A stretch of DNA of 64,000 nt. It comes from Paramacrobiotus metropolitanus. Its lineage: Eukaryota > Tardigrada > Eutardigrada > Parachela > Macrobiotidae. Location: positions 496,001-560,000 of the forward strand of contig NW_026570293.1 in NCBI RefSeq assembly GCF_019649055.1, read 5' to 3'. Positions 54,076 to 64,000 of this stretch are shown here, one piece after another. A model generated the notes under the pieces. That model saw only the letters and a program-made list of their open reading frames with translations, had not been told where the DNA came from and did no database searches. Numbering within the stretch: position 1 is the first letter of the stretch; each line of letters opens with the position of its first letter. A program made the translations under genes and the position numbers.

Positions 54076-56057
54076 GAGTGGCCGGAATAAACCTGCATCG
54101 AAACTAGTGTACGCCACGAAATCTGGTGCGGATGTAAGTTCCGTAAACTGGTTATTAACCACAAGAAAGCCAATAGCTGCAAACACCGGTACACTACCTT
54201 CTCATATACATAGTCAAACTGTAAACATTAAGAAACAAAACTGAAACTCTGCTCCAAAATTCAGTGAAACACCCTTCTATTAAACTACGAATTATCTGAC
54301 CCGTAAAATTTAGAAATTCAACTCAGTTCTCCCATTAATGTTTCAACAACTACTGGTAAGGTTGGAACAGTCTCCATTTTCCAAGACAAACTACCGGCGC
54401 TTCAAAGTTTCTGCCAACTGGGCACCGCTGCTCGATTTCTTGGTGTTCCGGCTGTTGCGCGAGTGTATAGCGCAAGCGTGTTATGTGGGTCATGATGCGG
54501 CATTGTCGCGTAACTAAAGGTTAGCTGAGACTCGGTGGATGTAACCTTTCTCTACCGCTAACTAGAACGACAAAAAACAACAGCGGCTGACTCGACCCAA
54601 TGACCTTTAATGCAGATTAGCAGACAACACTCGAATGCTAACAAAATGGCATGCAAAGATAAAGGCAGATATTCCAAGAGAAGTTGTTCCGAGGCTGGAT
54701 GGAGATGTACTAAATCATTTTACAACTTCATCGCCCACTACTTTTTAGCCAGGCACTTAATACATGTTACGAGAGATAAAACATTGCAGACAACAAAGGA
54801 ACACTTTTGGTTTACACAATGATTCATTCCTTTCTTCACGCTCAATCATTTGCTTGTTATCGTCAAACCACAACCTTTGACTTACTCACAACAGCAAACT
54901 ATCCTGCACTCAACCACAACAACCAACCGCATTCAACCGCATCCGCAACTGTATCCATTTTAAGCACGCCCGTTATGATGATAAATATGTATATAATTCA
55001 TGATGCATGCCGCTCGTGACCCACAGAACACGCTTGCGCTATACACTCGCGCAACAAAAAAAAAATTAACGGCGACGTAAAAAATTAGGAATATCTATAG
55101 AAGTATTCAGCCACTTTTCATGCTGGACTGTCACCCTAGCCGGAATTGGCCTACCTGTTCTGAAGCGAATTAAATTAAATTAAATTACGGTACATGTATA
55201 CTACGCACATGCAGCTGCATCGTGCCACATTAAAGTATTATAAAATGGCTGTGTATAATAATGCAGCAAATAGCCGGGCGTTGTCGCTGATACTACGTAC
55301 TGGATAATCTACCAAAGAGAACTGCTAGCTAAAGAGTTTATTGGAATAAAAGAAAAAACATGCGAATACTTATAGGAGAAGCAAAGAACTGATGAATCAT
55401 CCAGAAATCTATCGCTAATTAAAATTGTACGCGAATTTGCATCTAAGGATCCGGTGCAGTCATTGAAAGATGGACCCCGCGTGCGGTTTGTGAGGTTTGA
55501 AGTGTACCGGCATGACCGGAAGTGCGCAATTACAGCTGAGTATCTTACCGTGCGGTACAGATTGCTCACTGCCGGCACCTTCCGCCCGTGCCCGGTCCCT
55601 TCGCCCCCCTTTATTGATGAATGACATAAACGGTAACAACAAAATCGAGAAACAGCGTATAAAGAGAACAAGCATGATGCCCAGTTGGGCGGGTGGGTAG
55701 TAAATTTAAAAGTGCAGTAGTGTTAGTCAGCGAAGGAAAACCGCGAATGCAGCACAAACGGTAACGCATAGAAAGCAAGATGCACACGGCACACTGCCGG
55801 TGCCGGGATGAACAGGGAAACAACTACACAGGGATTCAAATCTGCGACAATTTAACATCAGTTAAACTTAACTTGCATTTAAATCGCTCGTACAGGAGGA
55901 CAGCCAAAGCGAAACAGTAAAGCGCAAAATGATAATGTAATCACGATAATTGCTTATGCGAGCAGTACAGCATGAAACCATGTCTGTCATCCAAATAAAA
56001 TCATTTGTGTGTTAACCAAATGTCGACAGTCTCCGGCAAGCGGCGTCCGTTATTCCC
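54076..56057. other. Spacer, no supported gene
   Basis: TGCGGATGTAAGTTCCGTAAACTGG at 54129-54153 repeats 53472-53496. An (AATTA)n run lies at 55168-55186. The minus frame 55671-55309 (120 aa) has no motif. Confidence 0.4.
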
Positions 56058-56712
56058 TTACATACGTCTTCCGCCTGGTTTACAGACGCACGTATTGGTT
56101 TGCCGGTCGCAGCGCATGGGGCCGTTGTCGCACATGTTGTAGCCACAGTCGACTGTAAAGATCAGCGATACCATATTGAATTCATTGCATATATGCAGCG
56201 CTTTCTGGTGTGCACAAACATTTCCAGTTAGCGGAGATTAACATCGAGAAAACTGTACTCACTGCAGCCACTGAGTCGGTTTCCGCCGCGCCGGCCGGTT
56301 TCTTCTGTGGATGCCGCACCGCTGCCACGTGGCGGCTTGCCGGTCTGCTCTTCCGTGGACGCCGCGCCCCGCTGGCGATGCGACCGTTTGTCACGTCGAT
56401 CGCCCTCGGCCGGTGAGCGGGGTGTCGGGCAGACGCAGCGACCGCGTGCTGTGTCGCAGGCCTGGAATTGGCCGTCGGCACAAATCGTGTGCCCGCAGTC
56501 CACTGCAATGCATAGACAGAAAATCAGTCAATATTTCTTGGTTAATTAATTACTGATATTCTACCGTCAAAAGAAAACAAGCCATGACATTCTGACAATT
56601 ACTTACGGCAGGTGTTTATCAATAATATAGGCTCTTGGGTTGTTTCCTCACTCTGAACACTGCAGACATAGCAGAGAACAGCCAAGCATAAAAACAGAGC
56701 AACGTTGGCCAT
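56058..56712 (-). CDS. Two-module cysteine-rich secreted protein (paralogue D), complete
   Basis: Exons 56712-56607, 56502-56263 and 56152-56058, both joins phase 1, 146 aa. Signal peptide MANVALFLCLAVLCYVCSVQ. Module 1: DCGHTICADGQFQACD, RCVCPTPRSP. The linker DRRDKRSHRQRG is followed by a twice-repeated STEEQTGKPPRGSG / STEETGR segment. Module 2: CGYNMCDNGPMRCD and TCVCKPGGRRM. Cys spacing is C-x4-C-x7-C-x6-C-x-C, then C-x4-C-x6-C-x6-C-x-C. This is the best preserved member and defines the family plan. The dibasic linker suggests proteolytic separation of the modules; that is inference. Plus-strand frames here are shadows. Confidence 0.85.
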
Positions 56713-56860
56713 GTTAGCAGTGGAAATCGAGGCAACACCGCTTCCGAAATATAACACGAGACCTACAGAAAATGCTCGTTTGCAATGCAGGCAATCGTGT
56801 CTAGCTGTTGTTGTAAGAAAATGATTCATACATGTTCATCTTAGAAAAAGGTGCCTATTT

Positions 56861-56881
56861 GGTAACGACTGGATAAAAATC
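56861..56881 (-). promoter_or_regulatory. Conserved 5' block of the cysteine-rich family
   Basis: Plus-strand GGTAACGACTGGATAAAAAT, 149 bp upstream of the start at 56712, followed by GTGATAGAAATCTGCATA, which also resembles the 46.7-kb copy. Confidence 0.65.
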
Positions 56882-57022
56882 AGCGAAGTGATAGAAATCT
56901 GCATATGTGCATTCTATGTAGCCAGCAATGCTACAAAAATTATGTACGAGGCTTTTGAATACGGCAGTACTGTGTACTGTGCACTTGGGAAAAGTAAGTA
57001 AATGTGCTAACATAATTTATTG

Positions 57023-57332
57023 AGGAAAATGGCTCGGTACATAGTGTCAAAAATGGGATACATACACTTATACTTCTGCTTTCGCGCACTTCAAATCACT
57101 TTTTTGTAACACTTTATGTCATTATAAAGCTTAATTATTTGTAGTGCCATTAGCCAAATATTATTATGATGTGGACTGTGGTGGCAATAGTGTTTTGTTG
57201 TGAACTATAGTGGCAATAACGTTCGCCATTAAAACAAAGTATTACAAAAAAGTGCGCGATTTGAAGTGCGCGAAAACGGAAGTTCTAGTGCATGTATCCC
57301 ATTTTCGACACTATGTACCGGGCCATTTTCCT
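57023..57332. mobile_element. 310-bp MITE with about 95-bp inverted arms
   Basis: AGGAAAATGGCTCGGTACAT at 57023 is inverted at the right end (ATGTACCGGGCCATTTTCCT, to 57332). GCGCACTTCAAATC / GATTTGAAGTGCGC and the T-run before it also pair. The interior repeats GTGGCAATA twice. Confidence 0.85.
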
Positions 57333-58579
57333 TAGTATTAATATTATGGCAGCATTCAATGGCGGTGACACTTTACTTCCGCCTGCAACTACGGAACACG
57401 GTACTGTGTACATCGTGCTTTTCCTGTGTCAGGACACTTAGGACAGTAAAAATTACCGCAGAGTACGTTTATTTTCCAAATGAAAATGTTCCACGGATTT
57501 AGTTATGTACATTTACAAAACTGAAAAAGTTACAGTAGAATTACATGCACATGCATACCAGCGGCAAAGGTAAGCTTACTGGTTTAACAGGCGATAATGT
57601 ACTCACTTTACTGAAAGAAGCAGCCTGCATGGACCGGCACATACGACGCCGTTAAACCCGTACAAGTACAGTTGGTCCCTGGTCGCAATTGGCGGCAAAG
57701 GCTGGCGACAATAAGTTCAATAACGATACAACGATCATACAAGTACCAAGAAATTTTCATCCTAACGTACTCGAAATATAAAAGCACACAAAATGACTCT
57801 GCATAAGTTATCAGCTGTAGTCAGAATCGAATGCGTTGATGATTGTTACTGGACTGATAAAAATATGTTGCGATTCCTGATACGATTTGTTCCAGCAACA
57901 ACAACATGACAGATCCAGGTACACTTAAGTGCTTCTTGTAACCTTTATGATACTCTGAGAAAATAGGTCCGGTTAAGCCGTTTAATACCGCATATTCGAT
58001 CATTTGCTTTTTTATGTAATTTTCTATTAACAGTAATATGGAGTAACAGGTATGGAGATGAATATTACACAGAACCCTCTGCTCCATCGTTTGATTGTTA
58101 CCACATACATATTATAATTGTACTTCGATAAGGTTACCAAAATGGTAATACCAAATACCGCGTTATTCATTATCAGTATACTTAATATCTATATTCGTTA
58201 TACGTATACATACAGTAGTAGGATGATATTACGAGAACTATGTATCCGAAATCCGAATCTTTCGAATTCGGTTAGTATTGATAAATATTTTTACTGCAAT
58301 AGCATAAGAAATACAGGATGCATAAAACCGGAGCAACCAGCTGATAAATCACCCAAAAAATCCATGGATATTTTTATAGGTTTTCTAAGCAGCCGTTTAT
58401 ACGGGCGGCAACATTAGCATTAAGATACCGGTACCGGCAACGAAAGCGCAAACGCCACATCGATAATCAATATTGATGCTTATGCGATCAGAATAGCGGC
58501 AAAATTATGCATGCCCATCACCAAAAATGAAATCAGTCGTGTTAACGGAATGCCGGCAACCTCCGGACAGTGGCGTCCG
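57333..58579. other. Spacer, no supported gene
   Basis: AT-rich; short frames at 57821-58417 without motifs. Confidence 0.4.
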
Positions 58580-58680
58580 CTATTCCCTTGCAACCGTTTC
58601 CCGCCTTGTAGACAGGCGTTTGTTGTGTTGCCGGTCGAAGCGTAGGAGACCGTTATCGCACACGTTGTGCTTACAGGCGA
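58580..58680 (-). pseudogene. Decayed exon 3 of paralogue E
   Basis: Behind a CTTTACAG acceptor a frame reads VACKHNVCDNGLLRFDRQ and on to TAG. It aligns with module 2 of the longer paralogues but three of the five cysteines are gone. Exon 2 of this gene already ends in a stop or, if spliced, enters this exon in the wrong phase. Confidence 0.65.
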
Positions 58681-58980
58681 CTGTAAAGAGCAGTGATTAG
58701 CGATAACAAATTAATTATAATTATCCGATATATGCAGCGGAAGTCTACACAAAGATTTCCAGTCATTAAAAAACATCGCTGCTTATGTAAGACTTCATGT
58801 ACTGGAAATCGTCTTGACGATCCACAGTTCAACAACAATAACCAAAATCATGATCAACAAAGCAGTATACAACATGAACACATCCTCCAGTGCGCATAAA
58901 TCGCTAGCACACGGCTCATAGAGAAATGCTTGTTTGCGCAGTATGCACTAGAATAAAGCATCTAGTGTAGACAATTATAC

Positions 58981-59355
58981 TCACTGCGCTCGCTTTTTAC
59001 GTTGACCGCCCTCGTTGTGCGATTTCGGCTCCGGACAGACGCAGCGGCCCCCGGCCCCGCAGACCATGAACTGGCCGTCGGCACATCGGCTACGGCCACA
59101 GTCCACTACAAGTCACAGTCAACATGACAATTAAGGGTTTGCATCAAATAAAAGTTAACTGCTGATCCGTTAACATCTTCTGACACTTTCGTCAACGGGA
59201 AATAGGCATGACAAATACACTTAAAAATCGTCATGACAAGTACACTTACAGCAGGTCGTTATCATTATAGGCTCTTGAGTAGCCTGCTGTTCACACTGCA
59301 CACTGCAGGCGTAGCAGACAACAGCCAAGCACAGCAACAGTACAAAGTTGGCCAT
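58981..59355 (-). CDS. Small cysteine-rich secreted protein, single module (paralogue E)
   Basis: Exons 59355-59250 and 59105-58981. Signal peptide MANFVLLLCLAVVCYACSVQ, phase-1 join, then DCGRSRCADGQFMVCG, RCVCPEPKSH and RKKRAQ, closing at TGA 58983-58981. It is the closest match to paralogue A (38.7 kb, opposite strand): the two share the same early stop, so they descend from one already-shortened gene. Confidence 0.8.
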
Positions 59356-59524
59356 GATAGCAGCGGAAATATGTAACACAGGATCCTTCCGGAAAATAAC
59401 TCGAATTGCAGTTATACTGGCTTAGAATCGCAAACAACGCTTTTGTGTTTGGGTTGTTAATTCAAATGTGTGAGGAAATTGTCCCGAGCACGTCTTATGT
59501 TATACAAGGAAACCTGTTAATTTT

Positions 59525-59545
59525 GGTCGCGACTGGATAAAAATC
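59525..59545 (-). promoter_or_regulatory. Conserved 5' block of the cysteine-rich family
   Basis: Plus-strand GGTCGCGACTGGATAAAAAT, 170 bp upstream of the start at 59355. Confidence 0.65.
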
Positions 59546-59960
59546 TGCGTGGATGTGCCGGAAATGTGTGCCTATACAGCAGACCTGATTGGCCCGTTGG
59601 TGGCGGACAACCATCTTAGCTTGGCGGCTTTAGACGGGCTAATGAGTAAATCTCCCAACCATCTCCCCAAATACCGCGCTGCTTCAACTACGGATACGGC
59701 CGAACGATACGGATCTTGTTGTCTATAGCGTTTAGTCTGCGTGCTTTATACACGTTTATGTCAGTGATTATTGCATCAGCTACGCATAACAGCAAGGCGA
59801 CTGTACTGTTCGGAGTTTAATCACACATCGAAACAATGCTATCGTTAAGGTCACAAACCAATGAATCCCCAAAAATCGCAAAAAAAACAAAACAAAACAA
59901 ACCAACAAACATAAAACAAACCAATGGGGAGACCAAAAGGTCATGGAAGGATCGCGATTC
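59546..59960. other. Spacer and 3' flank of the retrotransposon
   Basis: An A-rich AAAACAAAAC run lies at 59878-59920 just past the recombinase stop. The split direct repeats of a Ngaro/PAT element would be expected here, but I could not match any to the other flank. Confidence 0.4.
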
Positions 59961-61019
59961 TTAAGCGTGCCGCACATTTTGGATGGCAGGGGCAAAGGCG
60001 TTGGCAAACGTGAGGCGCATGTCTACGTCATGATGGATGTAGCGTTCGAAGCAGGTACTGCGCCAGTTCCCTTGAGCCTTCAATACTGCTGCGGGTAAGT
60101 GTAAGGCTGTTGCATATGTGGCGGCGCCACGACGAAAGGAATGTGTTGATATCCGCCGAAAGGGTAGGTCTGCTGCCCGTAGTACAATCCGGAGTAATCC
60201 ATTAAACCTGGAAGAAGATAAGGGTTTTATCCCTGAACGAGTGCGGAAGCTGAACAAAGCGGCCATGGAAGGTGCACTGTTTTCAGCTAACATGTCTCGT
60301 ATAGCCCTGACGGGACATAATCGATTGACTTGGCGCAACTGTGGTATGGGCACAGATATGCACGCTTTGCGAAATCGATTAGTTTTCAAAACTTTAACAG
60401 CGAGTAAGGCGCCGTTGTTAGTAAAGGTAATATTTTTACACAGAAGATGCTTGTTAGAAGGAGATTTAAAAAGATTTGAGCTACGTGCCAAGGAGTAGAA
60501 AGCGGTTAAACAAGCCGCCCAAAATGATTTGCGATACTGCCGATGTATTGCTGACAAGCTTGAGTAGATTGCAAGCAAGTGATCAACAGTGATCGGTAGT
60601 CTTTTATTAGGTAACTCTTCGCAACTTCGTTGAACACCATTCAACGTTTGCCGTATAGAGGAATGCTTTAAACTGGGTGAATCAAAACCATACATAGTAT
60701 GGTAGGAGGGTAGTGCATGCACGTAGTTAAGGATAGTGCTAAACTGCTTTGATTTAGACAAAAACGCGATGAATAAACAAATTGTTTCGACAGATGCCGG
60801 TCGCGGATTTAACCTGTGATCACGGCAAAAGTTTTCGAAACAGGCCCATTGTGAACGACGGGTCTTAAACGATGAAGGAGCTAAGGCACTCGTCCGTAAA
60901 CGATTCAATCGTTTTTCCAGTGAGGATGTTCGGATAGCTAAAAACAAAATTATGAGGTAATGGATTTCCGGGGAAATCTGATCGGCGGTACTGTAAGAAA
61001 CGCTGCTCATGACAGGCAC
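59961..61019 (-). CDS. Tyrosine recombinase of the retrotransposon
   Basis: Intact frame of 352 aa. Catalytic signatures: an Arg in AFYSLARSSNLF (about residue 180), HSFRRGAATYA (H-x-x-R, about residue 300) and AQGNWRSTCFERYIHH with the Trp and nucleophilic Tyr. It inserts circular cDNA by strand exchange. Its start overlaps the end of RNase H. Confidence 0.9.
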   Translation of the reverse strand: MPVMSSVSYSTADQISPEIHYLIILFLAIRTSSLEKRLNRLRTSALAPSSFKTRRSQWACFENFCRDHRLNPRPASVETICLFIAFLSKSKQFSTILNYVHALPSYHTMYGFDSPSLKHSSIRQTLNGVQRSCEELPNKRLPITVDHLLAIYSSLSAIHRQYRKSFWAACLTAFYSLARSSNLFKSPSNKHLLCKNITFTNNGALLAVKVLKTNRFRKACISVPIPQLRQVNRLCPVRAIRDMLAENSAPSMAALFSFRTRSGIKPLSSSRFNGLLRIVLRAADLPFRRISTHSFRRGAATYATALHLPAAVLKAQGNWRSTCFERYIHHDVDMRLTFANAFAPAIQNVRHA

Positions 61020-62889
61020 CTTCGGTGATCCGACTTAGAGCATCGGCTTGCACATTTCTCGTACCCGACGCATGAGTAGAACTAAAACGGAAATTATGCC
61101 GAATGCTCATGGGAAAAACGGCTTTAAGCCACTTAAGTGCATGCAAGTTTTTTGTTGTACCACGGTTTAAAAAGGCCACAGTCTGAGTATTGTCAGACAA
61201 GACGAGGACCTTATAACCGGTAAGGTGCGGTGCAAATATTAAGAGTGGCAGACAAGCAGCTATAAGCTCTAAAAAATTGATATTTTTTACCAATTCTGGG
61301 TGTACGAGTGGGCTCGGTAACCAGTTATTGGAGAAACCTACTGGGGGTTGTAGCGGCAACCAAGCGCCGGCAAAGTAAGTGTCGCGCAAAGCGGCCCCGA
61401 AACCGGAAAATGACGCATCTGTATACAGCGTTATGACCGGCCATTGGACACCTAATGGACACGGTACCAGTCCATTGAGAACTGTTGAAAATTTATGCCA
61501 CCAAGAAAGTTCTGCGCAAACAACGTCATCGATTAAGAATTTATCGTGCGGCTGTTTAAGACTGGACATAACGTCGATGAACAACCTTGTAAAAACTCTC
61601 GCACTGTAGAATGCTTTCGAGGCGTACGACATGTTGCCGATAAGCTTTTGCAAATCTTTTTTTGATATCGCTTTTGACATTCTATACATGTCCACGTCTT
61701 TTAAGAGTTTGGATAACTTATCTGCTGGAATTTCCAGTGTGCACTTAACGGAATCTATGATGATTCCCAGAAACTTAATCCGCTGCGATGGCTCAATCAC
61801 TTTTTCCCATTTTACACTGAAACCAAGTGAGGTTAGCAGTGAAATGAGACAGTTTTGAGAAGCTAAACAGGCAGCATAAGTTTGAGCAATTATCAGGAAA
61901 TCATCGAAGTATACTATTATAGTACACCCGCGACGACGCATAAAATCGGCTATAGCACCTGAAATTTTTTGAAAAATATGAGGCGCATTAGCCCAGCCGA
62001 AGCATAAAAAATTATCAATGTAGAAATGCTCAGCTTCGTTCGGAAATCGCCAGCGAAAGCCTTGTAATTGGCGGTGCGCTGGGAAAACCGGCACCGAACG
62101 GTAGGGTGCACGGATGTCAGTAATTGCAAAATAGCAATTACTATGACTAAGCGATACAGCTTTATCGACGGTATCGAAAGTAAAGCATTCAGCCTCAACA
62201 TAATTATTTAAAGAGTTGTCGACAGGGCGGCTACAGTCTGTGATTGGACGCAGGCTATTTTCGCCTTTTTTCGGTACAGCTCCAATTGCGTTTGGGTTTG
62301 ATTAATTGACGAGATATTTTTCCACTATCAAGCAAACTGCTTTGAACAGTTTGTCAAGCATCGGCTTTGCAGCTTCACTCATAGCCGAAGAATAATTTCG
62401 ACAATCTGCTGATGGGACACTGTCAATATCATTAACTGTCTTAAACCCATGCGCTAAGCCCTTTAATATAAAATCGGTATCGGGCGAATCAATAGCTAGT
62501 AATTCCTTCTGCCAGCTGCTAATGTGCTTTGTCAAGGCACAACGAGACTGAAGATCGGAATCTACAGAAAGGCTATTATGAACAGGAGAAAAACAAGTGG
62601 AAGATGGAAGACAGTTGCACATGAGTGAGCAATCAGTGCGTATTTTGTCTCCCTCTGGTCGCTGTGGAATTGCAGCTGGCGCCTTGGTGGTCGCCTCCCT
62701 AGTGACCACAGATGTTAGCAAAGCCGCACGTGGCGCTGCTGTAACATTTATTTTCCTGCCAGTTATAGCAGCAGGTAAACTTATAGCGGATTGTGCCGGC
62801 GCGTTGATTGCCGGCATTCCCACGAAAAAGCGGACGCTTCTTTTGTGTCTTCCGATCAACATCGAGATCACAACGACGCGTTTTCGCAT
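60865..62889 (-). pseudogene. pol: reverse transcriptase and RNase H, one internal stop
   Basis: The frame is open from 62889 and broken once by TAA at 62304-62302, between EKYLVN and SNPNAIGAVPKKG, after which it continues in the same frame. RT motifs: GAVPKKGENSLRPITDC, NCYFAITDI, FLCFGWANAPHIFQK, IIVYFDDFLI (active-site YFDD), IKFLGIIID. RNase H: ITLYTDASFSGFGAAL, INFLELIAA, VLSDNTQTVAFL, RNVQADALSR. All key residues are present; only the stop argues against function. Confidence 0.85.
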
Positions 62890-63478
62890 GAAAATATTTA
62901 TCGTTCAAGGCAGACCGTTCATGTGAATCAGAAAGACTGAGACCATCATGAGTGGCCATTTCAGGAAATTCTTCGTCAAATTTCAAAACTGCCTTATCGC
63001 CGTAATCACGCCGACGTATAGCCAGAAATTCTAAATATTGCAAATATTCAGTAAGCGATTGATGGTGTTTGCCAGAAACAGTCCGTGCAAGTTTGACGGC
63101 TGTTTTCAAACTGTATACCGTAAACTCGTCGTACGATAAATCCGTTGCAGTGGGTCGGCTGCGTTTGCCGCTATGCAAGGTGACCTTTGGAGGTTGCTTA
63201 TGTGGTAACGGCAATTTACGAGCGTGAATCGACAGTCTGCACTTACTACGAGAGTGTGTGCGCTTACGCGAACGAGAAGAGCTATCGCTATTAGAGGACT
63301 CACCCGAGTTGTAGTTGTTAGAATAGTGGCGGCCGTGGCTCTGGCGTGAACGTTGCTCGGAGTAACCGCGGGAGCGGGCCCTGCCACGGCTGCTGCCGGC
63401 GGCCGATGCTTGCTGACCGCTGTTGCTATTGGCGACCGGGACAATGGCTTGCGCGGATCCCGCGTTCTCGGCATTGCT
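62699..63478 (-). CDS. gag-like protein of the retrotransposon
   Basis: Frame open from the TAG at about 63487 to TAG 62701-62699. The N-terminal half is SR/Gly-rich (GSSRGRARSRGYSEQRSRQS, SSSRSRKRTHSRSK), the middle helical (LSYDEFTVYSLKTAVKLART, LQYLEFLAIRRRDYGDKAVL), and the C-terminus a zinc-knuckle-like CCYNWQENKCYSSATCGFAN, the usual DIRS/Ngaro gag ending. The stop comes where family members usually have a last Cys and His cluster; after it the frame reads GGDHQGASC, so the finger may be cut short. There is no Met near the start; the true start may lie in another frame (63474) or use a splice (CATAG acceptor). Confidence 0.65.
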   Translation of the reverse strand, partial: SNAENAGSAQAIVPVANSNSGQQASAAGSSRGRARSRGYSEQRSRQSHGRHYSNNYNSGESSNSDSSSRSRKRTHSRSKCRLSIHARKLPLPHKQPPKVTLHSGKRSRPTATDLSYDEFTVYSLKTAVKLARTVSGKHHQSLTEYLQYLEFLAIRRRDYGDKAVLKFDEEFPEMATHDGLSLSDSHERSALNDKYFHAKTRRCDLDVDRKTQKKRPLFRGNAGNQRAGTIRYKFTCCYNWQENKCYSSATCGFANICGH

Positions 63479-63487
63479 GTTACGGGA

Positions 63488-64000
63488 GCGCTATGACAAC
63501 TAAAAAACAGAAAACATAAAGTGCGAACCTTGAAGTAATATCACAAATAATAAATAAAACAATTATTTCATGTACAACATCTAGACATAAACGCACTTCG
63601 ATCGTGCAGAAAAACCATATTAAAAACAGTGTGTTTCGAAAAAGAAAAACTGCTGACGGTATTCTTTCATACCGATTCTTCCGAGGTACGGTGGAAAATC
63701 TTCTTATTTGACTATGTTTTGAAATTAACTGCATAAACACTTGTATTAAATATTAATTTTGGCAATACTAAGAACTGAAAACTGAAAAAGAACTTAAATA
63801 GTTATTATAATAAAATAATAGGGCATATGAAGAATGCCTAGAATCAGTGAATCACCATCCTTCCCGTGCTGAGACAAAAACGTTTGTAGGTGATTTTGGA
63901 TATTTTCCTAACTTTCTCCAAATTCGTTGCTTTCATCATAAAGATACGCACTATGTGACGGCCATTCAGCGCCACAATGGTGGCAAATAAAAATATTTTC
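63488..64000. other. 5' flank of the retrotransposon
   Basis: AT-rich, no gene supported. It may contain the element's left terminal repeat, but I could not identify it. Confidence 0.35.

Larger units (their letters stand above)
59961..63487 (-). mobile_element. DIRS-order (tyrosine-recombinase) retrotransposon, probably Ngaro/PAT-like
   Basis: Order on the minus strand is gag (63478-62699), RT-RNase H (about 62889-60865) and tyrosine recombinase (61019-59961, overlapping pol by 155 bp in another frame). No integrase, protease or methyltransferase motif is present. Overlapping pol/recombinase frames are typical of this order. One nonsense codon interrupts pol, so the copy is near-intact but probably not autonomous as read. 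Terminal repeats were not found, so borders are coding limits only. Confidence 0.85.

Noticed and set aside
60118-60498. 126-aa plus-strand ORF
   Set aside because: Antisense to the tyrosine recombinase.
1-64000. CRISPR arrays, bacterial operons, ribosome-binding sites
   Set aside because: Introns, mitochondrial leader and transposon types show a eukaryotic genome; no spaced repeats of CRISPR type were seen.
1-64000. tRNA and rRNA genes
   Set aside because: No convincing B-box/T-loop or rRNA segment was seen by eye; a covariance-model scan would be needed to exclude them.

Overview
This is eukaryotic, almost certainly animal (invertebrate) genomic DNA. Coding blocks are broken by short GT-AG introns, often 60-80 bp. 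Recognisable parts include a mitochondrial 2-oxoglutarate dehydrogenase leader exon, a nuclear-receptor ligand-binding domain, an ANKLE1/LEM-3-type GIY-YIG nuclease, a LolA-like-domain secreted protein and Ig-domain exons. Mobile DNA is abundant: a Helitron, a PIF/Harbinger element, a tyrosine-recombinase retrotransposon and many MITE or foldback elements. I cannot place the species from sequence alone; an ecdysozoan (for example a tardigrade or arthropod) is a guess.

Layout, left to right. 1-1859 (-): 5' part of a LolA-like secreted/membrane glycoprotein gene that runs off the left edge. 6347-6562 (+): an OGDH first exon with no partner exon visible. 7446-10682 (+): unrecognised coding exons. 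11305-13004 (+): nuclear-receptor LBD gene. 17270-18000 (+): GIY-YIG nuclease exons. 19023-26000 (-): an intact-looking Helitron, with a 1697-aa Rep/helicase followed by a spliced four-exon RPA-like gene. 26410-27503 and 28452-28850 (-): membrane-protein ORFs. 29429-34564: a block of nested or adjacent DNA elements, comprising two long foldback elements, one PIF/Harbinger element with TIRs and target-site duplication, and small MITEs.

The second half (38.6-59.4 kb) is dominated by a dispersed family of small cysteine-rich secreted protein genes. They share one plan: a signal-peptide exon ending in phase 1, then an exon with a C-x4-C-x7-C-x6-C-x-C module (near-identical spacing throughout), and in the longer members a second module. 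Five loci are present: 38.7 kb (+), 49.1, 50.7, 56.7 and 59.4 kb (-). In the 49.1 kb locus the cysteine-rich exon splices in phase to three Ig-domain exons, giving an apparently new architecture. Four loci share a conserved block about 150-200 bp upstream of the start codon. The family is turning over rapidly: two members have lost frame before exon 3 and their exon 3 is decaying, one has a homopolymer frameshift, and one upstream block has been duplicated onto the 3' end of the Ig gene.

59961-63487 (-): a DIRS-order tyrosine-recombinase retrotransposon (gag, RT-RNase H, recombinase) with an in-frame stop in pol. The remaining sequence is AT-rich intergenic or intronic DNA with minisatellites, MITEs and a frameshifted reverse-transcriptase remnant at 44.8-45.7 kb. 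Exon joins were inferred by eye from splice consensus and reading phase; none is transcript-supported.
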